Notes: generated from the sequence alone by a model not told the origin. A stretch of 64,000 nt of DNA from Mucilaginibacter frigoritolerans (GCF_007830615.1 NZ_VLLI01000001.1:496001-560000); one strand, 5' to 3'; counted from the stretch's first letter, positions 9,048 to 17,635 are shown. Numbers and translations: made by a program.

Positions 9048-9986
9048 ATGATAATTGAAGATTTTGTTTCCTTTGATGGCAACGGACTTTACTGTAAATA
9101 CGGCGACTTTTACATCGATCCAAAACAACCAGTAAGCAATGCCATTATTTCGCATGCTCATGCCGATCATGCAATAAGCGGTAATAATACTGTGTATTTA
9201 ACAGAAGCCACAAAAGCATTTATGCTGCTCCGTTATGGAAAAAACTCAGCCAAGGTTTTTAATGTAATTGCTTACAATGCCCCATTTACAGTAGGTAAGG
9301 TTAAAATAACCCTGATACCGGCGGGACACATGCTGGGTTCAGCGCAAATTTTAATGGAATATGAGGGAATAAGGTATTTGTACACCGGCGATTATAAGTT
9401 GCAGCCTGATGCCACTTGTGAGCCTATTGAATGGGTAACTACCGATGTGCTGATAACCGAAAGCACTTTTGCCGATCCTGCAATTTTACATCCCGATCCC
9501 ACCGAGGAAATTAAAAAGATTAATGAAATAAAAACCAATATATTATTGGGCGCCTATGGTTTAGGTAAAAGTCAGCGGTTAATTAATTTGATCAATACTT
9601 ATGCGCCTCAAAAAAAGTTGTTAATTCATCACCGCATAATGTCCATTAATGCCATTTACGAGAAAATGGGCCATGCACCAGGTAAGTGTCAGATCTATAG
9701 CCGTAAGCTGATGAAAAATCAGGATGAGTTTGTTTATATTGTACCTCCGTTTACTTTTGATAGCTATTTAAGGGCTACCGGTGTTACCCGTTTATTTGCT
9801 TCCGGATGGAAAAACTTGCAGGTGAATAGCCGGGACACACTTTTCATTTCAGACCATGTGGATTGGAACGATATTTTACAGACCATAAAAATTACACAAC
9901 CGAAACAGATCTGGACCCTGCATGGTAATGGTCTGCATTTGAAAAAGCATTTTGGTGATAATATATTTGTAAAAATACTTAACTAA
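9048..9986 (+). CDS. Metallo-beta-lactamase-fold nuclease, ligase-associated DNA exonuclease type
   Basis: The 312-residue protein carries the metal motif HAHADH at residues 36-41, PAGHMLGSAQ near 88-97 and TGDYKLQPD near 108. These and the CEPIE, TESTF and AYGLGKSQR stretches match the ligase-associated DNA exonuclease group of the beta-CASP-related metallo-beta-lactamase family. Those enzymes usually neighbour an ATP-dependent DNA ligase and a helicase; neither is here. An RNA-processing role is possible. The stop overlaps the next small gene (TAATG), so the two are probably translationally coupled. Confidence 0.75.
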   Translation: MIIEDFVSFDGNGLYCKYGDFYIDPKQPVSNAIISHAHADHAISGNNTVYLTEATKAFMLLRYGKNSAKVFNVIAYNAPFTVGKVKITLIPAGHMLGSAQILMEYEGIRYLYTGDYKLQPDATCEPIEWVTTDVLITESTFADPAILHPDPTEEIKKINEIKTNILLGAYGLGKSQRLINLINTYAPQKKLLIHHRIMSINAIYEKMGHAPGKCQIYSRKLMKNQDEFVYIVPPFTFDSYLRATGVTRLFASGWKNLQVNSRDTLFISDHVDWNDILQTIKITQPKQIWTLHGNGLHLKKHFGDNIFVKILN

Positions 9987-10144
9987 TGCTGCAGGAGAAT
10001 GTTGATTATTATATAAATGAAGACGGAAACTTCGTTTTTACAAAGGAATATCATTTAAAACGCGGATATTGTTGTAAAAATAAGTGCCTTCATTGTCCCT
10101 GGGATTATGGAAAACCCAAAGAGGATAAGGATGTTAAAAAATAA
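9986..10144 (+). CDS. DUF5522 small cysteine-rich protein
   Basis: This 52-residue protein overlaps the end of the preceding nuclease gene by one base. It contains a compact cysteine cluster, RGYCCKNKCLHCPWDYG (about residues 26-42), with four cysteines and a histidine that could bind a metal. This pattern matches the DUF5522 family, whose function is unknown. The C-terminus is very rich in lysine and aspartate. Because of the overlap, its product may work with the nuclease; this is inference. Confidence 0.72.
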   Translation: MLQENVDYYINEDGNFVFTKEYHLKRGYCCKNKCLHCPWDYGKPKEDKDVKK

Positions 10145-10175
10145 ATAAGGATATTTGCAGCAAGGGCTAATAACA

Positions 10176-10625
10176 ATGCGGATAGACGAAGAAATACAAA
10201 GCAGCAAATTTGAAGATAATTACCATAAGGCAGTTATAAATGTAACTTATACTTATGGGTGGTTAAATAATGTATTCCGTTGTAAGTTTGAAAAAAATAA
10301 TCTTACTCAGCAGCAGTTTAATGTGTTAAGAATATTAAGAGGGCAATACCCTAAGCCGGCTACAATTAATTTATTAAAAGAACGTATGCTGGATAAAATG
10401 TCGGATGCATCACGTATTGTTGATCGTTTGGTCCAAAAAGGGCTGGTATCACGTTGCACCAATACTAAAGACCGCCGTGCAGTTGATATTCGGATAAGTG
10501 ATGAAGGTCTTGGTGTCCTTGAAAAAATGGATATCGAATTTAGAACAAAAGATGTTTTAAAAAACAACCTCACTGAAGAAGAAGCCGGACAACTGAGTGA
10601 CTTGCTTGATAAACTACGGGGTTGA
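10176..10625 (+). CDS. MarR-family transcriptional regulator
   Basis: This 149-residue protein has the winged-helix fold of MarR regulators. Helices around QQFNVLRILRGQ and the recognition segment MLDKMSDASRIVDRLVQKGLV (about residues 70-90) are followed by the wing TKDRRAVDIRISDEGLGVL. Such proteins bind palindromic operators as dimers and usually respond to small phenolic or oxidising ligands. The frame can be extended to a TTG at 10155, but the ATG at 10176 has a better N-terminus. It is convergent with the PAP2 gene. Its targets cannot be inferred here. Confidence 0.85.
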   Translation: MRIDEEIQSSKFEDNYHKAVINVTYTYGWLNNVFRCKFEKNNLTQQQFNVLRILRGQYPKPATINLLKERMLDKMSDASRIVDRLVQKGLVSRCTNTKDRRAVDIRISDEGLGVLEKMDIEFRTKDVLKNNLTEEEAGQLSDLLDKLRG

Positions 10626-10635
10626 TTTTAGTTTC

Positions 10636-11214
10636 CTAATAACTTTTTACTAAACCATCAGGTTGTAGCTTTTTAAATATAAACGCAAAAAGCCATCCTA
10701 CCAACGCTCCATAAATAGCACCGCAGGTAACATCAATAGGATAATGTACACCAACATATACCTGAGCAAAGCTAATAGTTCCTGCCCACAGTATAGCCCA
10801 TAGCCATATCCAGCGCCACCGCTTATAAAACAGCAATATCATAAAAAACGCCATTGCAAAATGGTCTGTTGCATGGGTTGAAGGGAAACTGTAACCAGTT
10901 CCGCAGCTTACGCGGTTAATGTCTGTTAAGGCTGTTATAGGGTCACGGCATGGGCGCAGTCGCTTTACCTGTGGTTTGATGACACTTGCGCTTGTGAAAT
11001 CAGCAAAACCTGCTGAAAGGGCTAAAAGGACAATGATATAGATGGCCTGTTTTTTAAATTTCCAAACACAAAATCCAATAATGAACAGGTAAAGAGGAAT
11101 CCAGAATTTAGGATTTCGCAAGTAGGGCATTACCAAATCAAAAAAAGGATTGGTAAGTGTATGGTTAACAAAATAAAATAAATGCCGGTCGAGTTGTAAA
11201 AGTTGGTCAGGCAT
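10636..11214 (-). CDS. PAP2-family membrane phosphatase
   Basis: An integral membrane phosphatase of about 192 residues, with five or six predicted helices. The three-part PAP2 signature is present: KRLRPCRDP (motif 1), SFPSTHATDHFA (motif 2, with the catalytic-site histidine) and the final GVHYPIDVTCGAIYG (motif 3). Enzymes of this type remove phosphate from lipid pyrophosphates such as undecaprenyl pyrophosphate, from phosphatidate, or from lipid A. I chose the start at 11214 because MPDQLLQLDRHLFYFVNH is the usual beginning. An upstream ATG at 11295 would add 27 mostly hydrophobic residues. It is divergent from glmM. Confidence 0.85.
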   Translation of the reverse strand: MPDQLLQLDRHLFYFVNHTLTNPFFDLVMPYLRNPKFWIPLYLFIIGFCVWKFKKQAIYIIVLLALSAGFADFTSASVIKPQVKRLRPCRDPITALTDINRVSCGTGYSFPSTHATDHFAMAFFMILLFYKRWRWIWLWAILWAGTISFAQVYVGVHYPIDVTCGAIYGALVGWLFAFIFKKLQPDGLVKSY

Positions 11215-11328
11215 CAGTTTTTTATGAATAAATATTAAACAGACGGTGTTAAAACCGACTTCAAATATAGCCAATAAAATGAGTGAGCAAAACAATGCGA
11301 TTTATATGAGGCTTCGGTTAAATATTTT

Positions 11329-11336
11329 TATTTTTG
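11329..11336 (+). promoter_or_regulatory. Probable -7 promoter box for glmM
   Basis: TATTTTTG matches the Bacteroidota TAnnTTTG -7 consensus. It would start transcription only about 10-15 bases before the TTG start codon at 11356. I do not see a convincing -33 TTG at the right distance. Confidence 0.4.
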
Positions 11337-11355
11337 CGCTATAAATTTTTGCACC

Positions 11356-12747
11356 TTGACATTAATAAAATCGATTTCGGGCATTAGGGGCACCATTGGT
11401 GGTGCTGTGGGTGATGGATTAACCCCGTTGGATATTGTGAAATTTACTTCGGCTTATGGCACATGGGCTGTAAATAAATCAGGTATCAAAAAAATAGTGT
11501 TGGGCCGTGATGCCCGCATTTCCGGAACAATGGTAAACAACCTGGTTATTGGAACCTTGCAGGGATTGGGTATTGATGTGATAGATCTTGGTTTATCAAC
11601 TACGCCAACTGTTGAAGTGGCTGTACCTGCTGAAAAAGCTGCCGGAGGTATAATACTTACTGCCAGTCATAACCCAAAGCAATGGAATGCATTGAAATTA
11701 CTAAATGCTGATGGCGAATTTATAAGTGATGCAGATGGCAAAGAAGTGCTTGAAATTGCTGAAAACAGCAGCTTTAAATATGCTGAAGTAAATGACCTGG
11801 GCAAGGTTTATAACGATAATAACTACTTACAGGAACACATTGATAAAATACTGGCGCTGCCGTTAGTTGATGGTGATGCTATTACCAAAGCAGGCTTTAA
11901 AGTGGTTATTGATTGTGTTAATTCAACAGGCGGAATCTTTGTCCCGGCTTTGTTAAGAAGTTTGGGGGTTAAAGTAATTCATGAGCTATATTGTGAACCT
12001 GATGGTAATTTTCCTCATAATCCTGAGCCATTGCCAGAAAATCTTACAACACTTTCAAAAGAAGTGGTACTAAAAAGAGCCGACCTGGGTATAGCAGTTG
12101 ACCCTGATGTTGACAGGCTGTGCTTTGTTTGTGAAGATGGCAACATGTTTGGTGAAGAATATACATTGGTTGCCGTTGCTGATTATGTACTGAAAAATAA
12201 AAAAGGAAATACGGTATCCAATCTTTCGTCAACACGCGCATTACGTGATGTTACTGAAAAAGCCGGAGGCGAGTATCATGCTGCTGCTGTAGGAGAGGTG
12301 AATGTTGTAAACAAAATGAAAGAGGTTAACGCAGTAATCGGCGGCGAAGGCAATGGCGGTGTAATATACCCCGAATTGCATTATGGGCGTGATGCCTTAG
12401 TGGGGATTGCTTTGTTTTTAACGCATCTGGCTAAATTTGGCAAGCCTGTTTCTATATTAAAAAGCTCATACCCAGGTTATTTTATCTCCAAAAATAAAAT
12501 AACACTAACGCCAGAAATGGATATTGACGCGCTTTTACTAAAGGTTGAAGAAAAATATAAAAAACAGCCGCATACCACAATTGATGGCTTGAAAATAGAA
12601 TTTGACAAAGAATGGGTACATTTGCGCAAGTCAAATACTGAACCTATTATTCGTATTTACTCAGAAGGCAATTCAGAAACAATTGCCAACAATTTGGCAA
12701 ATAAAATAATTGCCGATATAAAAGAGATTTTACAGTTAAAGGATTGA
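11356..12747 (+). CDS. glmM: Phosphoglucosamine mutase GlmM
   Basis: This 463-residue alpha-D-phosphohexomutase is most likely GlmM, which converts glucosamine-6-phosphate to glucosamine-1-phosphate for peptidoglycan and LPS precursors. The phosphoserine loop LTASHNP puts the active serine at residue 104. The metal loop DPDVDRL lies near 253, the sugar-binding GEGNGGV near 337 and the phosphate-binding RKSNTEPIIRIY near the C-terminus. No ATG precedes the conserved MTLIKSISGIRGT opening, so the start codon is TTG at 11356. Phosphomannomutase activity cannot be excluded from sequence alone. Confidence 0.88.
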   Translation: MTLIKSISGIRGTIGGAVGDGLTPLDIVKFTSAYGTWAVNKSGIKKIVLGRDARISGTMVNNLVIGTLQGLGIDVIDLGLSTTPTVEVAVPAEKAAGGIILTASHNPKQWNALKLLNADGEFISDADGKEVLEIAENSSFKYAEVNDLGKVYNDNNYLQEHIDKILALPLVDGDAITKAGFKVVIDCVNSTGGIFVPALLRSLGVKVIHELYCEPDGNFPHNPEPLPENLTTLSKEVVLKRADLGIAVDPDVDRLCFVCEDGNMFGEEYTLVAVADYVLKNKKGNTVSNLSSTRALRDVTEKAGGEYHAAAVGEVNVVNKMKEVNAVIGGEGNGGVIYPELHYGRDALVGIALFLTHLAKFGKPVSILKSSYPGYFISKNKITLTPEMDIDALLLKVEEKYKKQPHTTIDGLKIEFDKEWVHLRKSNTEPIIRIYSEGNSETIANNLANKIIADIKEILQLKD

Positions 12748-12887
12748 TTTTAGCCTGAAGAACTAAAGTGCTAAAAGTTAGAACGACAGAATCTGTTTAC
12801 ACTATAATTTCACATTAAAATATTCAATGTATAACACAAACGGATTTTTGGTTCTTCCAAACCTTCGTACTCAACAAATAATTAAAG

Positions 12888-14024
12888 ATGCGTGTTTATT
12901 TAGATAATGCTGCTACTACTCCTCTGGATCCGGAGGTAATGAAGGAGATGTACAAAGTAATGGAAACCACTTATGGTAACCCTTCATCCATCCACGCTCA
13001 TGGCCGGGAAGCTCGTACGGTGATTGAAAAATCAAGAAAAACAATAGCAAACCTATTAGGAACATCACCAGCGGAGATCTTTTTCACATCAAGCGGTACC
13101 GAAGCGGATAATACCGCTATAAAATGTGGAATTATTGATCATAATATTAAACACGCTATAACCAGTCGTATTGAGCACCATGCAGTACTGCATACCTTTG
13201 AGGCACTTGAAAAAGCAGGTGTTATTAAACTAAGTTTTGTTAATGTGGATGCCAAAGGGAATATTGATTATGATCACCTGGAGACCTTGCTAAAAGAAAA
13301 CGAGCGCAGTTTTGTGTCAATTATGCATGCTAATAATGAAATTGGTACGCTATCAGACATGGAACGCATTGGCGATCTATGTGAAGCGTATAATGCTATT
13401 TACCATTGTGATACGGTACAAACTATGGGGCATTACAAACACGATTTGAGTAAGCTAAAAGCGCATTTCCTGGTTTGTTCGGCTCATAAGCTGCATGGCC
13501 CTAAAGGGGTGGGTTTTTTGCATATCAATCACCGCATAAAAATTAAGCCTTTTATTTATGGTGGAGCACAGGAACGTAACATGCGTGGTGGTACCGAAAA
13601 TATTTATGGTATTGTTGGTCTTGCCAAAGCTTTAGAGATAGCTTATGCCGAAATGGATCAGCATCAGCAGCACATTCAAGGCTTAAAAAGCTATATGAAA
13701 GCACAGCTGATTGAAAGCATCTCTGGTATCAGCTTTAATGGCGAAACTGATGAAGACAAAAGTTTGTATACCGTATTAAATGTTCAGTTCCCAGAAATGG
13801 AAATGGCCGATATGCTTTTATTCAGTTTAGATATTGCAGGTATTTCAGCCTCTGGGGGCAGTGCATGTAGTTCTGGTTCTGATATCGGTTCGCATGTGCT
13901 TACTGCAATAGGAGCAAGTACAACCCGTCCGTCGGTAAGATTTTCATTTTCAAAATATACGACTAAAGAGGAAATTGATTTTACCGTAACTAAAGTACGT
14001 GAGCTTTGCCTGGTTAATGCCTGA
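12888..14024 (+). CDS. Cysteine desulfurase (IscS/NifS family)
   Basis: This PLP-dependent enzyme of 378 residues takes sulfur from cysteine as a protein persulfide for Fe-S clusters or thiolated tRNA. CSAHKLHGPKG carries the PLP lysine at residue 201. GGSACSSGSD carries the persulfide cysteine at 327 in a flexible loop, as in IscS-type (group I) enzymes. The N-terminal VYLDNAATTPLDP is typical. No iscU, fdx or mnmA gene is adjacent, so its sulfur acceptor is not apparent. A hairpin terminator follows at 14077-14103. Confidence 0.92.
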   Translation: MRVYLDNAATTPLDPEVMKEMYKVMETTYGNPSSIHAHGREARTVIEKSRKTIANLLGTSPAEIFFTSSGTEADNTAIKCGIIDHNIKHAITSRIEHHAVLHTFEALEKAGVIKLSFVNVDAKGNIDYDHLETLLKENERSFVSIMHANNEIGTLSDMERIGDLCEAYNAIYHCDTVQTMGHYKHDLSKLKAHFLVCSAHKLHGPKGVGFLHINHRIKIKPFIYGGAQERNMRGGTENIYGIVGLAKALEIAYAEMDQHQQHIQGLKSYMKAQLIESISGISFNGETDEDKSLYTVLNVQFPEMEMADMLLFSLDIAGISASGGSACSSGSDIGSHVLTAIGASTTRPSVRFSFSKYTTKEEIDFTVTKVRELCLVNA

Positions 14025-14076
14025 TTTTTTTAGTTTGAAGGTTAGTTAAACGAGCGCCGACACTATTTATATATTT

Positions 14077-14103
14077 AAGCCACTTAAACGGTGGCTTTTT
14101 TAT
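14077..14103 (+). terminator. Terminator after the cysteine desulfurase gene
   Basis: AAGCCAC and GTGGCTT form a 7-bp stem around a 7-base loop, followed directly by a T-run. It lies about 50 bases after the stop codon. Confidence 0.75.
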
Positions 14104-14128
14104 TTTAAATAGATTTTTGATTGCCAAT

Positions 14129-14144
14129 TGTCGCAGATGCGACA
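14129..14144. promoter_or_regulatory. Perfect palindrome TGTCGCAGATGCGACA, operator-like
   Basis: Seven-base arms TGTCGCA/TGCGACA flank a two-base centre. The site lies about 110 bases before the gene at 14254 and is much more GC-rich than its surroundings. Its size and symmetry fit a dimeric regulator site. I cannot name the regulator. Confidence 0.5.
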
Positions 14145-14253
14145 CATAACTGTAGCTTTTTGCATAATTAATAATTTAAGAAATCATTTTCCTGTTGGGG
14201 AAATTAAGTGGCATGGATATTGGTTTATTTAATTATAAATTAATAATAAACCT

Positions 14254-14553
14254 ATGAAGTCTAATAATCAAAAGCCCGAAAAAAGGCAGGAACGTCCGGA
14301 ACATAATCGTCCGGATGAAATTCCTGAGAAGAGAGAGTCGGAACAGGAAGGCTCAGGTTATCATCACCAGCAAGAGCAGGAACAACAGCAGGAGGGGAAT
14401 GATGCTTATTATAGTGAGCGAATTGATGTTACTCCCCCTGATCAACACGAGTTCCCTTCAGTTGGTAATGTGGAAACCGATTTCAAACCGAGTAATCATG
14501 GACGCACCACAGGCAGAATGGTGGGACAGGAGCCCGGTACTGAAAGTTTATAA
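14254..14553 (+). CDS. Small, very hydrophilic hypothetical protein
   Basis: I do not recognise this 99-residue protein. It has no signal peptide or membrane segment and is dominated by Glu, Gln, Lys, Arg, Pro and His. A Gln/Glu-rich run sits near residues 38-48, and the Gly-rich tail includes HGRTTGRMVGQEPGTESL. It looks intrinsically disordered, like small stress-related hydrophilins, but that comparison is composition only. An overlapping frame (14315-14608) is less plausible because it lacks a sensible composition. It lies downstream of the TGTCGCA palindrome and 84 bases before a second small hydrophilic gene, which suggests a shared role. Confidence 0.6.
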   Translation: MKSNNQKPEKRQERPEHNRPDEIPEKRESEQEGSGYHHQQEQEQQQEGNDAYYSERIDVTPPDQHEFPSVGNVETDFKPSNHGRTTGRMVGQEPGTESL

Positions 14554-14637
14554 TTATAATTTAGCTCTTCAAATAAGAGTATCACGTAACAGGGTTATCG
14601 GGTACTGATAGCCTTTGTTATTTAAAATGTATAAATA

Positions 14638-14871
14638 ATGGGAACAACCAATAAGCCTCTTGATAAAAAGATTCAGGAGGATAAAAATGATGCCACGAAG
14701 CCTTTTTCAAATGTAGAAAATGATAGCGCTGTTGAGATAAACAGGGCAGGCGATGCAGATTCCAGGAAATATATGGGCAGGAAGAATGAAAAGCATAGCG
14801 GCCCCAACTGGGATAAAATAAGTAAGGACGCAGATGGAGATACCGGGCAAAATGCCGGGGTTTTTAAATAA
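14638..14871 (+). CDS. Small hydrophilic hypothetical protein
   Basis: This unrecognised protein of 77 residues is rich in Lys, Asp, Asn and Gly, with no hydrophobic stretch. It is probably disordered, with motifs such as NRAGDADSRKYMGRKN and a GDTGQNAGVFK end. It follows the gene at 14254 on the same strand and is closed by a strong terminator at 14880-14916. That supports the pair as one small transcription unit. Translation is inferred from the open frame and from the terminator position. Confidence 0.55.
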   Translation: MGTTNKPLDKKIQEDKNDATKPFSNVENDSAVEINRAGDADSRKYMGRKNEKHSGPNWDKISKDADGDTGQNAGVFK

Positions 14872-14879
14872 ATCTTCAT

Positions 14880-14916
14880 AACAAGTAAGGCTATCCAAAA
14901 GATAGCCTTACTTGTT
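14880..14916. terminator. Strong bidirectional terminator before accD
   Basis: A perfect 16-bp inverted repeat (AACAAGTAAGGCTATC and its complement) with a five-base loop separates the convergent gene at 14638 and accD. Confidence 0.85.
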
Positions 14917-14939
14917 ATATATAATCTTTTCGAGATTGA

Positions 14940-15785
14940 TTAGTTGTCCATCATTTTTAAAAATGATGACAATTGTTCCTTCATCTGCCTGCGATCAACT
15001 ATAAAATCAAGGAAACCGTGTTCCTGAACAAATTCAGCCGTTTGGAATCCTTTGGGAAGATCTTTCTTAATGGTCTCTTTAATAACCCTTGGTCCGGCAA
15101 AACCTATTAATGAACCGGGTTCAGCAATATTAATATCGCCCAACATAGCATATGATGCTGTTACACCCCCAGTTGTTGGATCAGTTAATAAAGATATATA
15201 AGGAATTTTAGCCTGTGACAATAAAGCTAATTTAGCTGATGTTTTAGCCATTTGCATTAATGAAAATGCAGCTTCCATCATACGTGCACCACCTGATTTG
15301 GAGATCATCAGAAATGGAACTTTGTGTTCAATGCTGTAATCAATAGAACGGGCAATTTTTTCGCCAACTACTGATCCCATTGATCCTCCAATAAAGTTGA
15401 AATCCATACAGGCAATAACAAGTGGCTGACCACCCATTTTACCAAAGCCCGAGCGGATAGCATCTTTCAACCCTGTTTTAGCCTGGGTTTCTTTCAGCCT
15501 CTCGGTGTATTTTTTTGAATCTTCAAAATGAAGCGGATCGCCCGATCTTAAATCAGCAAATAGCTCTGTAAATTCGTTATTGTCAAAAAGTATAGAGAAA
15601 TATTCTTTTGAACCTATCCGCAGATGATAACCGCAATAATGACAAACATATTGATTTTCAACCTGCTCAGAATAATGAAGGGGTTTTTTACATTCAGGAC
15701 ATTTATTCCAGATGCCATCGGGCGCTTCCTTCTTTTCCTCAGTGGTCGTAATTATCCCTTTAGTTTCCCGTTTAAACCATGCCAT
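14940..15785 (-). CDS. accD: Acetyl-CoA carboxylase carboxyltransferase subunit beta
   Basis: AccD pairs with AccA to move the carboxyl group from carboxybiotin to acetyl-CoA, giving malonyl-CoA for fatty acid synthesis. The 281-residue protein has an N-terminal zinc ribbon with cysteines at 29, 32, 48 and 51 (CPEC...CHYC). The crotonase-like core contains [17 protein letters not shown] and [12 protein letters not shown] place the start at 15785, giving the usual [10 protein letters not shown] opening; a longer frame adds seven residues. accA and the biotin subunits are not in the window. Confidence 0.95.
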   Translation of the reverse strand: MAWFKRETKGIITTTEEKKEAPDGIWNKCPECKKPLHYSEQVENQYVCHYCGYHLRIGSKEYFSILFDNNEFTELFADLRSGDPLHFEDSKKYTERLKETQAKTGLKDAIRSGFGKMGGQPLVIACMDFNFIGGSMGSVVGEKIARSIDYSIEHKVPFLMISKSGGARMMEAAFSLMQMAKTSAKLALLSQAKIPYISLLTDPTTGGVTASYAMLGDINIAEPGSLIGFAGPRVIKETIKKDLPKGFQTAEFVQEHGFLDFIVDRRQMKEQLSSFLKMMDN

Positions 15786-16095
15786 ATCTATATCTAGCTC
15801 TTTCAATTGACTACAAAGAAACGAAAAATTATTTTAGATACGAGATTTTAGATTTAGATATAAGGCAACAAAGTGTTTTGGATAAACGAATGAAAAAAAA
15901 TATTTTTTATTCATTGTAATATTTGAAATTTGAGAAAGGTTTTGATGACTGTTTTTAACATAAATGCAATTTGAAAGCTTTTATCAAAAGAAATGTAAAA
16001 TATTAACTGCATTATGCTTTTTATGGCTTATAAATCAGATAATTTATGAGCAAAACCGGGAAATTTTATAACTTCGAGCCCCAATTAAAGGTCAA
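15786..16095. other. Gene-free AT-rich spacer between accD and the aldolase gene
   Basis: These 310 bases separate divergent genes. They contain AGATTTTAGATTTAGAT-type words (about 15835-15860), also seen near 58184-58200. A possible -7 box TAACTTCG (16069-16076), one mismatch from TAnnTTTG, lies 20 bases before the aldolase start. Nothing else is recognisable. Confidence 0.4.
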
Positions 16096-17175
16096 ATGGA
16101 TTTAAAAAATTATAGAGGCGTTCTGCACGGCGATCAGGTGCAGGAGCTATTTGAAGCCGCTAAAAAGCATCAGTTTGCTTTGCCGGCCGTAAACGTAACA
16201 GGCACTAATACTATTAATGCTGTTATGGAAACTGCAAAAGCGGTAAACTCACCGGTTATCATTCAATTATCAAACGGTGGTGCACAATTTTATGCAGGTA
16301 AATCATTAGATAACTCTAAACTACAGGCGTGTATTTTAGGTGCTGTTTCTGCTGCAAAACACGTTCATTTGCTGGCAGAGCATTATGGTATTTCTGTTAT
16401 ATTACATACAGACCATGCTGCCTTAAAATTTTTGCCATGGATTGACGGTTTATTGGAGCATGGCGAAAAATTCTTTGCTGAAACGGGCAAACCACTCTTC
16501 TCATCACACATGCTTGATCTTTCTGAAGAGCCATTGCATGAGAATATCGAGATATCAGCTAAATACTTAACCCGTATGGCTAAAATGGGTATGACACTGG
16601 AGATTGAATTAGGTGTAACCGGTGGTGAAGAAGACGGCGTTGACAACTCTGATGTTGACAGCTCACGCTTATATACTCAACCAGAAGATGTAGCTTATTC
16701 ATACGAAGAGCTTTCAAAAGTAAGTCACCGTTTTACTGTTGCTGCTGCTTTTGGTAACGTACATGGTGTTTACAAACCAGGTAACGTAAAATTGCAACCG
16801 GTTATATTACATAACTCACAAGAATATTTAAAGAAACAGTTTAGTCTTACTGCTGAAAAACCTATCAACTTTGTATTCCACGGTGGATCAGGTTCAACTC
16901 AGGCAGAAATAAGAGAAGCGATTTCTTATGGTGCTATCAAAATGAATATCGATACTGATATGCAATGGGCATTTTGGGAAGGTATTAAAGATTACTATCA
17001 GTCAAAAGAAGGATATCTTCAAAGCCAGATTGGTAACCCTGAGGGTGAAGATTCTCCAAACAAAAAATATTATGACCCGCGCGTTTGGTTACGTAAAGGT
17101 GAAGAGCAATTTGTTAAGAGATTAAAAGAAGCATTCGCTGATTTAAATTGTCTTGACGTATACAACAAGTTATAA
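16096..17175 (+). CDS. fbaA: Class II fructose-bisphosphate aldolase
   Basis: The zinc-dependent enzyme of 359 residues splits fructose-1,6-bisphosphate to dihydroxyacetone phosphate and glyceraldehyde-3-phosphate in glycolysis and gluconeogenesis. The metal and catalytic region LHTDHAALK lies near residue 110. ELGVTGGEEDGVDNS is near 180, VHGVYKPGN near 227, and the phosphate-binding HGGSGST and NIDTDMQWA stretches follow. Length and motifs match the FbaA-type (Escherichia coli-like) class IIA group. A terminator hairpin follows at 17221-17256. Confidence 0.95.
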   Translation: MDLKNYRGVLHGDQVQELFEAAKKHQFALPAVNVTGTNTINAVMETAKAVNSPVIIQLSNGGAQFYAGKSLDNSKLQACILGAVSAAKHVHLLAEHYGISVILHTDHAALKFLPWIDGLLEHGEKFFAETGKPLFSSHMLDLSEEPLHENIEISAKYLTRMAKMGMTLEIELGVTGGEEDGVDNSDVDSSRLYTQPEDVAYSYEELSKVSHRFTVAAAFGNVHGVYKPGNVKLQPVILHNSQEYLKKQFSLTAEKPINFVFHGGSGSTQAEIREAISYGAIKMNIDTDMQWAFWEGIKDYYQSKEGYLQSQIGNPEGEDSPNKKYYDPRVWLRKGEEQFVKRLKEAFADLNCLDVYNKL

Positions 17176-17220
17176 TCAGTTTATAATGTTGATTAATCAA
17201 CATTCAATAAACCGGTAATC

Positions 17221-17256
17221 AAAGGCGCTAATGTGATAAACATTGGCGCTTTTTTA
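17221..17256 (+). terminator. Terminator after fbaA
   Basis: A 14-bp stem, with two G-T wobble pairs, joins AAAGGCGCTAATGT and ACATTGGCGCTTTT around the loop GATAA. It runs into a T-run about 45-80 bases after the stop codon. Confidence 0.8.
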
Positions 17257-17282
17257 GTTGTGTGTTGATGAAATATTCAGTC

Positions 17283-17555
17283 ATGGCTAAGAAAAAAAAT
17301 ATTGAACAATTTGCTAATTAGGCAACTTACACCACCGGTAATACCGTTATCACCTTTTTAATGGTTTTCTTAATTCAGAAATCGCAGAACAAAGATTCGA
17401 AAGCTATACACCTGAAACTGAGCGAGATTATTGCCTCCCACCAGGGAACCAGTAACCGGATGGTAAATATTGAAGATTTGACAGAATTAGAATTGGATCA
17501 ATTGCGTAAATTTTACGTGCAATTATCTAAATTAGCAGCCAAAGAAGATGCCTGA
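17283..17555 (+). pseudogene. Remnant of a low-affinity iron permease-family gene
   Basis: From 17361 the frame encodes 64 residues, FLMVFLIQKSQNKDSKAIHL... through VNIEDLTELELDQL, which look like the C-terminal half of small low-affinity iron permease (Fet4-like) proteins. The match continues upstream of this ATG (TGNTVITF), so the ATG is internal. Further upstream in the same frame is ATG at 17283 with MAKKKNIEQFAN, then TAG at 17319-17321. The expected first transmembrane segments, roughly 35 residues, are missing between the two parts. I infer an internal deletion plus a stop. A short 64-residue product from 17361 could still be made. Confidence 0.6.
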
Positions 17556-17635
17556 CCTGTACGCATTCAATTGATATTGCCGAAAAAATAATGAAATTAA
17601 GATGGTCAACTTCCGACAAAGAAATTCATACAAAA

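Noticed and set aside
14315..14608. A 97-residue frame overlapping the small hydrophilic gene at 14254
   Set aside because: Its composition changes abruptly and no start or neighbour supports it. The frame from 14254 gives a coherent hydrophilic protein and a better place in the spacer.
17361..17555. A complete 64-residue protein starting at 17361
   Set aside because: Family similarity continues upstream of that ATG, so I read it as part of a decayed gene. I kept it within the pseudogene entry.
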